DNA of 24,823 nucleotides from Zygnema cylindricum (Eukaryota > Streptophyta > Zygnematophyceae > Zygnematales > Zygnemataceae): assembly GCA_037447655.1 (NCBI GenBank), contig JBBHKE010002232.1, positions 64,001-88,823 of the forward strand. The letters run 5' to 3'. A program made the position numbers and the translations under genes. The notes under the pieces are model-generated. The model saw nothing but the letters and a program-made list of their open reading frames with translations. It made no database searches and had not been told where the DNA came from. How positions within the stretch are numbered: position 1 is the stretch's first letter; each line of letters opens with the position of its first letter. Of this stretch, positions 9,721-21,900 are shown in pieces.

Positions 9721-10392
9721 GTGAAGATACTCTGTATTACTTTGAAGAGCGTCCCAATGTGCGAAAATGAAATCGGAACTTTGACATGTGACGGTAGTAG
9801 ACGTAGGTACAACTTTGTGACGGTTGAAGACGACTACGAAACGTCCGGCAATTGGTGGCGCTAACAAAAACATCGACAATTTTAGACGTCTACATTATTG
9901 TAATTTTGTGACATTGTAGATGTTTAGGGTTTTGTGACATTGTGACGCCATGCTCACTTGTGACAACGTCGACGTCACAAATTCAAAAACTTTCTGCCAT
10001 GGCTATCCGATTTCGTTTTTTTTCGACTTTTCTCACTCGAATTATCATAAAAATATACTTATAGGCAATCAAAAGATTTTTTTTTTAATTATCTATCATT
10101 TCATACCAATAATGTCTAGCCTCATTCTAAAATGTGTGAGATAAAAGCAATAATGTGAAAGGAAGAGGGGAGAGGCGAGGATGGCGCAAACTTTTTGCAA
10201 AGGACCCATGAATGGAAGTGGATGTCCGAGACCACTGCAGATTTTCTTCGGTACATGCTCATCTTTTTCCTACATGCGAGTGACGGGCAGAGAGAAAAAT
10301 AGTGAGTACTCTCCCTCGTCCTAGAATTTTTACCACTCGTGTGGCGCGTGCATGGGTCGTTTTTCATTCGTTGTTTGGGAATACTTTCGCTG
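9721..10392. other. Intergenic stretch, nothing identified
   Basis: The sequence has mixed composition with short frames lacking motifs. The telomere-like TTTAGGGTTTTAGGG lies just upstream (about 9648-9662), inside MITE copy 2, and is too short to mean anything. Confidence 0.5.
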
Positions 10393-10414
10393 AAATCGCC
10401 TCGCGAGGCGATTT
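10393..10414. repeat. Perfect 22-bp palindrome
   Basis: The half-site AAATCGCCTCG is followed directly by its exact reverse complement, with no spacer. Its role is unknown. Confidence 0.95.
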
Positions 10415-10536
10415 TCGATGAAGTTTTTTGATGGGCTGGATTCTCCTGCCCAGTGGTCGATAAAAGAAAAATGCCAAAATGCGTTTAAATGACGACAAAC
10501 ATTGAGTACATTCAAAGTATCGAATTGATGTTCACT

Positions 10537-10645
10537 GTACTGTGGTAAAATTGATTTTTTTGTACGGCTAAAGTTTTTGCGACTGAATTTTGGGGGAAAA
10601 CGACAAAGAAAAGTTGATACATTAATACACGTGGACACACCGTTA
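10537..10645 (+). repeat. Dispersed GTACGG repeat, copy a
   Basis: It shares the ordered blocks GTAC-GTGG, TTGTACGGCT and GGAAAACGACA, then a CACAC-rich tail, with copies at 10820-10908 (inverted) and 12508-12600 (direct). Confidence 0.65.
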
Positions 10646-10730
10646 AACATCGCGTCATGTTGTTCTAACTAAAACTACACCACTGTACAATTCAAATAAA
10701 AAAGTAGGGCAATTTTGGCTTGCAATTCTC

Positions 10731-10791
10731 GAAACCGGTTTCAAACCGAACCGTTCGGTTCGGCCCAGACTGGAATCAGCCCGAACCGAAC
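10731..10791. repeat. Cluster of AACCGAACCG palindromes
   Basis: GAAACCGGTTTC (10731-10742) is a perfect palindrome. CCGAACCG-TT-CGGTTCGG (10746-10763) is an inverted repeat with a 2-base spacer, and CCGAACCGAAC follows at 10781. Such CGGTT strings are common in the cores of hAT-type MITEs, but I could not delimit an element here. Confidence 0.65.
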
Positions 10792-10819
10792 TAAGGGCAC
10801 TTTCCCATGTGCTAAAAGT

Positions 10820-10908
10820 TACAGTTATTTTCTGTCGTTTTCCTCTATAACCTGGAAAAAAACGAGAAAATACGCAGCCGTACCAAAAAATTGAACCTAC
10901 CACCGTAC
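10820..10908 (-). repeat. Dispersed GTACGG repeat, copy b (inverted)
   Basis: The reverse complement reads GTACGGTGG, then TTTTTTGGTACGGCTGCG, then GAGGAAAACGACAG, matching copy a in the same order. Copies a and b flank the CCGAACCG palindrome cluster as an inverted pair. Confidence 0.65.
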
Positions 10909-11723
10909 AAGTTGCGTTACCTTGAAACTTTAACGCGTATATCTCACAATTCTTGCAATAAAAAAATGCAAGAAAGGTATCAAATGAAAGATCTCTAAAA
11001 AATGTTTATTTATATATATATATATTTTTTTTTTTTTTTGGGTCCGTGGAAAAAAAGTAATCTCATCGAAGTGATTGTCGCTTTCAATTTTGATCAAAGT
11101 TCTTTTGGGTTTCATCATTAAGTTGGTGAACCAAAAATACCTGGACAGATCAATGCTGAAAATATTAAAAATCATTATAGTCGTTTTTCACTTAATTGGA
11201 ATCATGCACGAGATACTTTGCACAAGAATTAGCAATTTCTGATTTGTTACATTTAATGATTTTCCAAAGTATTTCAGATTGCTAATTTCTCAATATGCAA
11301 TTTTGTAGTTACAGATACAATGAACCGTAATAATTAGAATTCCTTTGAAACTTAAAACAATCTTACTTTAAAAAGTGAATAATATTCAACAAAGGACAAA
11401 GTTAGCATTCTCACTCAGACAAAGGAGAAAGGTATTAAAATTTACAAATGATAGAAGATTTTGAATTTCAAGTCACATGTCTTCTTGCGAGCCTTCTCTC
11501 TCCTAAAGAGAAGCTTACCACAAAAATTGATCCTTTTATTATCAATTTTACCCGTCCAATTTGAAAAATAAGAGTCTGAAACAAACGAAAATCCATTTTC
11601 TCGATAAAAATGTTAAGTAATTCTCCCTCCATCAAACTAAACCCAAACAAAAACAAACCCAGCCAAAACTAAACTTGACCAGATAATAACTCTCGAAATA
11701 AATTATTATTTTTGTAACTTCCG
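10909..11723. other. AT-rich intergenic stretch, nothing identified
   Basis: It contains a low-complexity (TA)n/T run at about 11009-11039. Reverse-strand frames (10930-11175, 11468-11656) show no motif and have a composition typical of random AT-rich DNA. Confidence 0.5.
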
Positions 11724-12390
11724 CTAAAACGATTTCGACCAAAATCGAAAACTGGGTACGCCAAGTCTAGTGGAATCATCATAACCGGAAACTGATTTGA
11801 GACTAAGAGTTGTCGATAAACTCAATGTTGTGTTTTCATCGATTTCCACTTGTATAGGTGCTTTTGGTGCAACAATATGAACAAATGCCGAAGAAGGAAG
11901 AGAATATAAAAGTGGATTATAAACCCGAATCTTCGACAAGTCAATTCTTGCGTTAAATAGATAAAAGCCGCCATCGTTGGACAGGCCAAACTTGTACCGT
12001 CGGAAACTAAATTATCGTAAACGGGCAGAAACTCGTAATCTCCATCATAACTGGGTCCGGTAGTGTTTTCAATAGATGAGTATCCGAGGAAAAGGCTGAA
12101 ACAAAATCAAGGTTAAAAAAAAAGAAAGGAAAAAAATATGGGGGAAAATGTGTCAACTTGTGTTGATCTCAGCAATCTAAATAACATATTGGCTTGTTGA
12201 CTAAAAATGGCCCCAGTAAGTAGTTGAGGAAAAAACGGAAATCTATCTTTGTTGGTTCTTTTTCCTTTTGTCTTTCGTTATTTATTTATTCGTACTCACC
12301 CTGTGTTGAGATCGCCATTCGCACTAATATCTAGAACCATTCTTTCGCGTACTCCCTTCCTATATTTGTCCACAAAAGTCTTCGCGGGAC
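11724..12390 (-). pseudogene. Unidentified spliced gene relic, two exons, one frameshift
   Basis: On the reverse strand an open exon runs from about 12390 to 12300 and contains TFVDKYRKGVRERMVLDIS. It ends at a strong donor (AGG|GTGAGTAC). A pyrimidine-rich acceptor TTTGTTTCAG precedes the next exon at 12095, and the phases join to give the codon GGC. Exon 2 continues with LFLGYSSIENTTG and EFLPVYDNLVSDG. A one-base slip at about 11995-12000 then moves the frame, after which KFGLSNDGGFYLFNARIDL and LPSSAFVHIVAPKAPIQV continue to a TAG at 11724-11726. The codons on both sides look genuinely coding. I do not recognise the family. The true 5' end is unknown; the exon could be longer (open to about 12450) and has no good start codon. 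It may be a decayed host gene, part of a transposon, or a live gene with a sequence error. Confidence 0.5.
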
Positions 12391-12507
12391 ACTTTTTTTG
12401 ATAAAAAGGTTGATAAAAAAGAGGTGGGAAAATGTATAAAACAACACGTAGTACATTTTAAATTCAATGATGACGCAAAATGTACTTCTCTTTTTTTCTA
12501 TTTTATT

Positions 12508-12600
12508 GTACGGTTGAAACTTACGCGGTACGGCTCTAAGTTTTACAGGAAAACGACATAAAAAAACCCTTACTTAAGCACACAGAGACGCACCCTTGGA
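12508..12600 (+). repeat. Dispersed GTACGG repeat, copy c
   Basis: It reads GTACGGTTG, then GCGGTACGGCTCTAAG, then GGAAAACGACAT and an ACACAGAGACGCAC tail, in the same order as copy a at 10537. Confidence 0.6.
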
Positions 12601-12978
12601 CGTGGCTGGTACTGTACTGTATTTGTTATCCAAACGCAGCGTAAATTTGTCGGGTTCTAGATCGACGGTCTGCTCATTTGGCAGAATAGCGAGCACTCAA
12701 GGAACACCTGGCTAATCGACGACTGTCGCTCGGCCACGCTGACCCTCCCTTGCGATGAGATTGAGGCTTGGAACGCTCGCGCCTGCTCTGCTGTCGGGAC
12801 AACCACGCACTGCGAATCGAGGTCAGTTGGAGCAATGTTGGCATAACAGTACGGCGGGTGATGGCTACCTCACCGTGCAAACTTGACAAGGAGATGCAGC
12901 AGAGTTTCAAGTATAGCTACTTGGAGGAATTTTTGTGTCTTCCTCGCCGTGAAACTTGTAAGGCCAGAGCCTGACAAC
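12601..12978 (+). promoter_or_regulatory. Presumed promoter and 5' leader of the ABC1K gene
   Basis: This is inferred from position only. There is no clear TATA box. The frame of the first exon is open back to about 12883 but contains no ATG before 12979. Confidence 0.35.
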
Positions 12979-15900
12979 ATGATCGCGGTCCAGGGCAGCA
13001 GTGCTCTGCTGCGACCAGGTGCTTCCGACCGCCTGGAATTTCTTGCCGGAAGGGCGCTTTTTCTTACGCCTCTTGGCGCCCCTCCACCGGCACGTGCCAG
13101 GCCCCGGCGGCTGACCTGTGTCGCGCGGGCGGCGCCTGCACGCTCGCCGCCCGTAGAGCTGCTGGAGCTGGAGCGTGGCGTCTGCAACCCCTTCAGCAAA
13201 TACTCTCCTGACGCGGTAAGAGCCGGGGCGTCACTGTGTGCACACACTGGCTTTCTATTCGTCCTTATTTCTCGCGACCATTCTCTCGTGTTTCTCTTCT
13301 CGCGTCTCCTCTCCTGCGCATTTCCTTCATTTTTTCATGCAATCCAGACGGGGAATGTGGGCATGGGGTGGACATGGGGAAAAATGTTCTAGGAGAGGGC
13401 TGAAGCAGATGGCCCGGACTGCTCAGGAAGATAGTTCTCTTTTAAGTTATCCGTTGAGTCTTCCTTTGCAGTACCTACCTTGTTCTAATCGCCTTCACGA
13501 TCTTTTGATAATTATCTGCCCTTTTTCATAACCTCCTGGTTACCATTTTTATCCTATCATCTATATACGGTCCATAATTTGCAATTCAGTTCATGAAATT
13601 ACACTTAAGAACCTGGGAACCTGGTTTTTTCTCTCCCTTCTCTTTCTATTTTCCTCTTCGAGAAAGAGGACCTATGGCCATGTGGAAATTGCATTGAAGG
13701 GGACGCTAAGTACATTACCATCCTGATGACCAGGTAGTCTGTTCAGGCGAGTATGTTTTGCTCTTACCTGCGTTCACTGATCTGAGCTGGCCCTTGTTCA
13801 GAGAAATGCAATTTACATTTCCAGATACCAGGCAACTCCCCCCTCCTTGTCCAACTGTCCCCCATGGCATCATGAGCTTTCTGCAAGTGACCTTGTGCTG
13901 TTTAGTGAGTGCATCAGTTGACATGCCAACATGGCAATTCTGACCTTATGTGAGAGCGTGTAACTTGTCAGACAGCCCGTATAACCCCCCTTCTTGTAGG
14001 ACTATGTCATTGGAGTCTACTCTAATGCCTTACATTTTTAGTATCTGCAGAATACTTGCAGAATTCGTAATGCATATGAATACCTGGACGGAAAATGAGA
14101 ATACCGATGTAGAGAGGACTTGTTTTCGGCTGGCCGAAGTTTTCTTGTCAAGCATTCCTCTATTTCTTGTACTCCTGATGATGCTGCTCATTTTTTTCTC
14201 GTGTGCATCCATCAAAGTCAACTTTGGAAATAAAAGTTTAATTCCATTGTTGCGGTCAACGAAGCCATAATCATTTTATTGTGGAATGAAAACTTTGCTA
14301 TACGTGAGCATGAATATGTCTCTTATTCAAATAGAAGCTTGTGTCGTTGTTTTTGTTTGTGTCCAGGTTCGAAGACGGGCAATTTCTTCCCCAGCAGCGG
14401 TGATTGGAGTTGTAGGAAGAGGCGTGGAGATTGTATCGTCTCTTGCACTCTATTGGGCAAGTTTATCGCTTGATCTACTGTTGGGAAGGGGTGAAGAGAT
14501 GGTGCCAAAAAGGGCGGAGCAGTTGCGAACTCTTTTATCCGATTTAGGTCCTTCTTTTGTGAAGGCAGGACAGGTACTGCAATCGCCATGTCCTTCCCTG
14601 CAGTTATTGTAGGGTCGTTTGGGTAAATGGGTCTTTTGGTTTCAGCCATTCTTTTTGTCCAAATTTTTACTTTAGAGTAGTTCAAGGCATTGCTCTCACA
14701 AGGAACAGACTGACATTTTCACTTTTTCCTAAATATACCTCATTTTGTGTGTTTTGTTGTTGTGTGACACAAAACCCAGAATGATTGTGTTGTTGTCTCC
14801 TTTATTGTTAGGCTGGACCCTTCTAGCTTTTGATGGCAGTTATCTGTAGTTAAGAGCTGTTTAAATACGCTGTAAATTTTGTTGCTCCAAGGGGATTTGT
14901 TTTTTAGTCCTTGTGGAGAAAATAGCCATTCTCACGGAAGAAAAGGGAAAATAACTCTTGCTGCTCGAGGAAGGGTTATTTAATGTTTATTTTTGTGTCT
15001 TGCAATCTTGTAATCTTAGGTTCTTGCAAATCGACCCGACATCATTCGAGAGGATTATATGAATGAACTCTGCATACTGCAAGATGATGTGCCGGCGTTT
15101 TCTAGCAAGGTTTTACACATCCTTAACTTGTTTATCCATTTATCTGTCACCTTGTGAACTTTTCTTCTGGGAAGGAAGGGAGAGTATTACATGTCTCCAT
15201 TTTGAGTGTGTGTTGACTGAAAATCGGGTTGATGCATTTTAACATGGGAGCACACATGCTGCGTGCTGGCTTTACTTCCGTCAGTTCATGATACATTAAC
15301 TTATTTTTTCCACTTTTAGAAACATGTCCTTCATAAAATCGCTAAGCAATTTTTGCACAGTTATGTCTTTCAGCTATTTTCTTGGTTTACTTAATTGAGG
15401 AGAACATAATATCTCTGGAAAAATTAACCTTATACAGTTGCCATTACGTTAGAGTGGTCAAGTTTACGTTTGATACACCGCTTCCTATCTGCTACGGCAA
15501 ACATTATTAGTAATGCTGTCATTCTTTTTCGGATACAGAAGCTGACTTGTTGAAGTCATTGTTTTCATTATGTACTCTGAATCTGAAATACTTTTTTAGG
15601 ATTTTTAAGCTGACTTGACAAAGTCATTGTTTTGCTACATATTTTGGAATCTGAAACATAGAGATCCTAAACAGGTCTCTTGGGGATTTTCAGGAGGCTT
15701 TTACGATAATTGAGGAAGAACTTGGTCGACCACTGGAACAAGTTTTCAGCAAAATTTCATCTGTTCCTGTGGCGGCTGCCAGTCTTGGCCAAGTTTACCG
15801 GGCGACTTTACGAGACAGTGGAGACGAGGTAGCAATTAAGGTGAGTTTTTTTATGGTTTTCATTAGATGAGGAGAGATTCATGATAACCTTAGACACAGG

Positions 15901-18900
15901 TTTATTTAAGTTATGAAACAAAGGAGCTGCCAGTCAGGCACGGGATTTGTGGAGTGATAAAAGACAAAGACATTTATCTCGAAGGGAGTTAGAGTGAAAT
16001 CGGATCTCTGATCAGCCGAAACATACTATATGAAGCCTCTTTCTTGAATGAGGATGTGTTTGCATCAACGGCAGAGAGCATAGATCAATGACGAGCATAC
16101 CTAGGCTTGCCCATGACTTGCTGTATGAGTAGATTACACCAGAATGGTCATAGGAAAATTATATTTTTCTTCTTGAAAGTTTTTGACACACTGGTTTATT
16201 GTATTTTTATCATGTAGGTTCAACGACCAGGTATAGAGCCAGTCATTTACCGGGACCTTTTTTTGTTTCGGACATTAGCCTCGTTTCTGACTGGTATCAG
16301 TTTACGGAAATTGGGGTGCAATGCGGAACTTATTGTTGACGAGTTTGGGGAGAAGTTACTTGACGAGCTTGACTATCGTCAGGTATGAAAACTGGATTGC
16401 AGTTCATTATTTTTCCTCTCCGAAAGTCTATGTTAGTACTTTTCTTGTGTACTTAGGTTGGTGTGCATTGTGATTTACAAGGTTTTAAGCTTTCTTTTTG
16501 AGATGTTTCTTTAGAGTTTTATTTGGTTTTTTGTAAAGGTGATATTGCATAGCGTTAACGGTTTATGATGGCAAAGGTGGATTAGTATTATTGATACCCC
16601 CTTTCAAATGTTTACAATTGTTTTCATGTGAACGAGACCATGGAAAAAAGCGTGTTTCCCTTTTCTTTGTTATAGTTGACATTATGTGCACAATGCCTGC
16701 ATCAGGAGAATTGTGACAAAAATGTTGCGCTATGTAGTAACTGATAGTGTGGCCAACCTTTGAAGCAGAGAGTATATAAATAATAACATATACTTACAGA
16801 TTTCGAACGAATAAAGTAGAATCGAGGAGTTTTGAAGCAAACCAAAAGTTATGGCATGCTGATTTACAGTCCATCAAGCCTTTAAACATCTAGCTGCTTA
16901 GATTCCCTTATGCTACTTGTTTCAACTTCAGCATCTTTCTGGCAATATGTGTATGTTTTCTTTCTCATCTAACCTAAAATGCAAGACATGGTACTCAAAA
17001 AGTGTTGACATTCACAAAGTAACGGCAGACCATAGTCCACAGTAAAAATTGTGCTACCTCCTTTTTTGCAAGTTCTCTAGGATATAGTGGTCCATGCAAT
17101 TGTTAAAAACACACCATTTACTATCAATTTTTCGCCCTCTTGTAGACCATCCACACTTTTGCATGGTATCCACTCTTTTATTTGGCGTTTTGCAAAAACC
17201 AGTTTTATTGTAGCATTCTATCTTTTCAGTCAGTCTCCCATTTTCTTTTGTTGTCATTTTGCAGGAAGCACGAAACATCCAAAGTTTCTATGAAAATTTT
17301 GCGGACGATCCTACTGTAAAAATTCCGTTATGTTATCGAGAATTAAGCGGTAGTCAAGTTTTAGTCATGGAGTGGATTGACGGCATTCGTTGCACTGATC
17401 CTCAAGTGAGCTTCCCAGCTTGTGCATACGGATTCTTCTTACAATCTCCTTCTTTGTCTTCTTCTCCTTTTTGATCTCTTTCCTTTTCCCTTCTCCAGCC
17501 ACTGTCTATCATCATTAGCGTGGGTCTGAATAATATCAAACTGAGTCGAGGGAAGATTTTTAATGTGTGCAAATGAATTTGCTATTACAAAGGATTGGTT
17601 TGCTTATACGGTAATCCGATTTGGGAGCCCTGTAAAAAATTCTGTGGATTAGCTTAGCCAGCACAGTGGTAAAGTGTATCCGTTCCACAGGATACACGCA
17701 ATTGAGGTCTTGATTCTCAACAGTTTAACATGTATGCTATTGTTGTTATGCTTGTTTTTTTTTTGCTCTAAGATTACATGTCACTTTAACCCTCATTTAG
17801 GTTTAATGAAGAAAGTGCATTAAATGGAAATTAAAAGAAGGCAACCTTGTAACATTTGCTCTTGTGTAAACCATGGTCTTTTGGCATAAATACGTCACTA
17901 AAAGCTGCATTTTAAAATTTTACAGGCTATCAGAGATGCTGGTGTCGACATTAAACTATTCTTGACCTTGGGAGTTAGTGCTGCTTTACGTCAACTTCTC
18001 GAGTTTGGTCTTTTCCACGGAGATCCACATCCAGGAAACATATTTGCCATGAGAGACGGACGAATCGCGTATGTTGATTTCGGCAATGTTGCAGAGCTTA
18101 GTCAGGTGAGTAAATGGAGAGATTATGTGGGCAACCAAAATTGTGGTATGTTCTCGTCTTGTCTTGTCTCTTCTTGTTTGATGGGAAAGTTTGTTAAATT
18201 TATGGTCTTCTGTTTGACATTTGGAGCAGGAAGAACATGGAAAATGAAAGAAAACACTCTACGATTAACGCTGTTGACTATATTGGATACAACTCGGGTT
18301 TGTGTTTATTTTGTTTTTATGAACATGAGTTATTCTGGACTCCGCCTTATCTGGAGACTTTCTTATGAAAAGAAATAGTGTACTAGGTTCTTAACATGTT
18401 TTTCAACATTTCATCTACTGCATGAATTACAGGGTTTGGGGCAGACATTGTTTTTGGAGATTTTTTACAAATTTGAAGTTTACCCATTTACTGTCTTCAT
18501 AGATGTTGGAAAAAAAAAACATTCAAAGATTGATCAATGAGAGGTCTCAACGGTTATGGTTCCTGCAAATTTTTGTATTATCTCTGAGCTAATAAAGGGA
18601 AAATCAATCACCCATAACCTTTTTCCCCTGTACGTTTGTTGTCTGTTCTTTTTTCACCCAATCCTAAACAATGGAAAAACAGTACAACAAAGAAATTTTG
18701 ATTGACGCAATCGTCCATGCGGTAAACGAGGATTACACGGAAATGGCGGGTGACTTCACTCGTCTTGGATTTCTGGCTCCTGGGACAGATGTCACACCTA
18801 TAGTTCCGGCACTAGAAACCATCTGGCAAGACTCTACTGGGAAGGGACTTGCCGATTTTAACTTTCGGACAGTTACAGGTGATGTTAATTGCACTATGTT

Positions 18901-21900
18901 GTTAAGGATATTTGATGGTGAGAATGGTGAGGAAATGTTGCCAAGAGTTAGGGGAATTCAGATGTTGTTTCTTTTCTAGGATATGTGGAAACGATGGGAA
19001 GAACTTGCTGAAGGTGAGTAAGCTCACGGCTCTCTTAGGTTTTTGCCAAAAAGGTTTGAAGAATTGATATGTGCATACCTATGAATGTTATACCTTAACA
19101 CGTATTCTAGTCTGACTGGTGCCTATGTTTATAACGCTTTTGAGTAGCAAAATCCTCGTTTTTAGATTTTATTTTATTTTTGGAAGGAACTAATTCAGGT
19201 CTTTTATTGGGATCACAAGTGCGTGCTGATGTCATGCTGGGTTATTTGTCAAACTTGTAGAACAGAGTTGTGTAATTTTGTTTCATCTGTTTTCAGCACC
19301 TTAATGGATCAGACAGTCTTTTTATTTTTTTTAATTAGATACATATGCTGGCAAGTTTTTGTGAAATCACCGGATATCTGTGAATTTACCAAAATTAGTG
19401 ACCGTCAGCCCAATGGTGAACTTGCGAGAAAATGGTAGTTGCACTAGCTGTCTGAATGTATGCATAGATGGACTCAATTAAATATGTTGTTTGGCTTTTT
19501 ACAGGGAAATTTAACCAATTGATGTACAATTACCCCATCCGCATTCCAGAACGCTTTTCTTTAGTTATTCGGTCCCTTCTCACCCAAGAGGGAATTTGCC
19601 TCACATTACAACCTGACTTCAAATTCCTTGAGGTGAGAAAATTTTGAGTTTCTACTCCATGTGTCGCTTACATTTTCTAGGCGTGACATTTAATTTACAA
19701 GGTAACTTGTGGCAAATGTTTAGGATATTTTGCATTTAAGTAAATTTTCAAACAGGAGGAACAAGGTCATTTTTCCTACTTTGTCTAAATGGACTAAAAA
19801 GCACATTTGGAAAAATAGGATAGTGCATCCTAAATCGTGTGCCCTCAGGTACGTGTGTCCTGTCTGCTTAGGGTTGTAGTTCATGTGGTCCACACTAAGA
19901 TTGTTCAAATTGCAAAAAGTCAACATGAAAATCAGAGTCGCTTAGACCAATCACAGTGCACCATGTGGTGGTGCAGTGTCAATCTGCTCTGGCCATTTTG
20001 ATAGGTTTGTTAATGTCCAAATCCCTTTGTTTCAAAACGTTATGATTGTCACGTCTCACTGGTATCTAAACTTCCATGAAAATGGTGGCAGGTGGCGTAC
20101 CCGTATGTTGCCAAGCGCCTTCTAACGGATCCAGATCCTGCTTTGCGATCCCGTCTTATACAGGTGGGGCATATTACCTAGTCCTCTCTTGTCTCCCTCT
20201 CCCTCTCTCGCTAAATAGGCCTATTCGATTTGTCCTTTCGTGTCACCCTCTCTCTTAGCTTTTCCTGTTTAGTGGGATGTTGTATTGTTTCTCACGTGTC
20301 TCCGTCTCCATCTCTCATGTACTCACCTCCTTAAAGAGCAATGCTGATGGCTTAACTCCTTTGTCTTATGCATCTACATAAGCACAGCACTTTCTTTGTG
20401 AGATTTTAAAGAATTGTTTGTTCTCTACTAAGTAAACAATGTGAAGCATTTTTATTTTTTTTCTAACTTTTTAACTTTTTTGGTTTCATGTTTCACCGCA
20501 CATGAACCTTAACTCCTTGACTTTTTTAAGACATTGGGCGAATTGTTTGGTAAAATCAATGCTGAACCACGTGAATCCACACATGGTTGTTTTTTTTCAG
20601 GGGCCTAATTTTAGGAGATCCATGGTAAGGTTGGAAAATTAATCTGAGAATTGGAGAGTTCCCTGGTTGCAGGTTCTATTCAAAGACGGAATATTTCAAT
20701 GGAAACGCCTAGAAAATCTAATTCAACTGGCAAAAGAGCAAGTTGCGATATCCAATCGAACTATAAAGAATGGAAACGCAGTTGACGGACACAGCAATTT
20801 GAGGTGGGTTGAAATTTAGAGAAGGGAGACAAGGAGGGGTTCGAAACTTGGTTTCCCAGAGTGAATCATTGTTTTTTGTCTTTTTGCATAATTGAGTGTT
20901 GCATATCGTGTCCTGTGTACACAAGATATCGCGTGCGATATCTGTACGGCAGTGTATCGTGGTCCATCTCCATTTGTGGCAGTATTTTGTATCGCGATGT
21001 TTCTGTGATGATATAAGGTCAATTTTCTGGTGAAAAGGACAGTACACACTACTTTACACTGACAACATGCTGAATCAAAGTAAGATAAATGTCAGAGAGG
21101 TTTTGTTGGCGGCTTGTCTAAAGTCAGCAGTAGTGATTTGAAAAATAAATGCCCTGTGAATTGGCATTCCACCAGCAAAATGTATTTTCTTTATCCGTTT
21201 ACGCAGTTTTCTAGCACCCTTGTGGCCAAAAAAGAGAATACTAAATAAAGTTTCTCACAAAGAATCACTACATCACGATATGATAGTCTTTTCATGATAT
21301 TATGAAATGTTGCGGGGTCGCTGGTATGGATTATGGCAAGGAGGTTTTCAATATGCAACACTAATAAGAAGCAGTGTTTTGCAAGTGGAAACCATGTGGT
21401 CCTTGTTCTACCAACATTGTTGTCATTAGCCACACCAAATCGCCACAATTTACACTAATTGTTATAAGTGGTACACGCATAAATCCCTTGTAAGCCTGAA
21501 AAAGCTCTCTTTCTGTGTGGCCTTGCTGGCAGCAGGGGAGGCCGCCAGCTGGCGGTGTCTGGACCGAGACTGGCGGCTGGCGAGGGAGGATTGGATTTGA
21601 GAGAGACGATCCGGGATGGGGCGAGAGTAGTTGTGACAGACGCTGGGCTGAGGAAGCAGCTGCTTATGGCCTTCACGGAAGACTCCAGGCTGCATTTGCA
21701 GGAGGTAAGAGAGAAAAGGGGAGGGGAAAGGGGGAAGGAGGGCTTGATATCATCTGAAGCGGATAGAGAAGGTTTTTCTTTGGGTTTTGAGGGAGAAGTT
21801 TTGTAGATCCTGCTGTTTTGGATTGAGGGGTTTGAGTTGACTTTTTTGGAAAACAGATAAAGCAGAGTAATATCAAGGAATATTCTGTGGAGGAGAGATT

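Noticed and set aside
12883-12978. Upstream extension of the ABC1K first exon
   Set aside because: The frame is open but starts with TTG and has no ATG before 12979. The sequence after 12979 already looks like a transit peptide.
15110-15130. U12 branch-site-like TCCTTAAC in ABC1K intron 3
   Set aside because: It lies next to the donor, not near the acceptor, so it cannot be the branch site of that intron.
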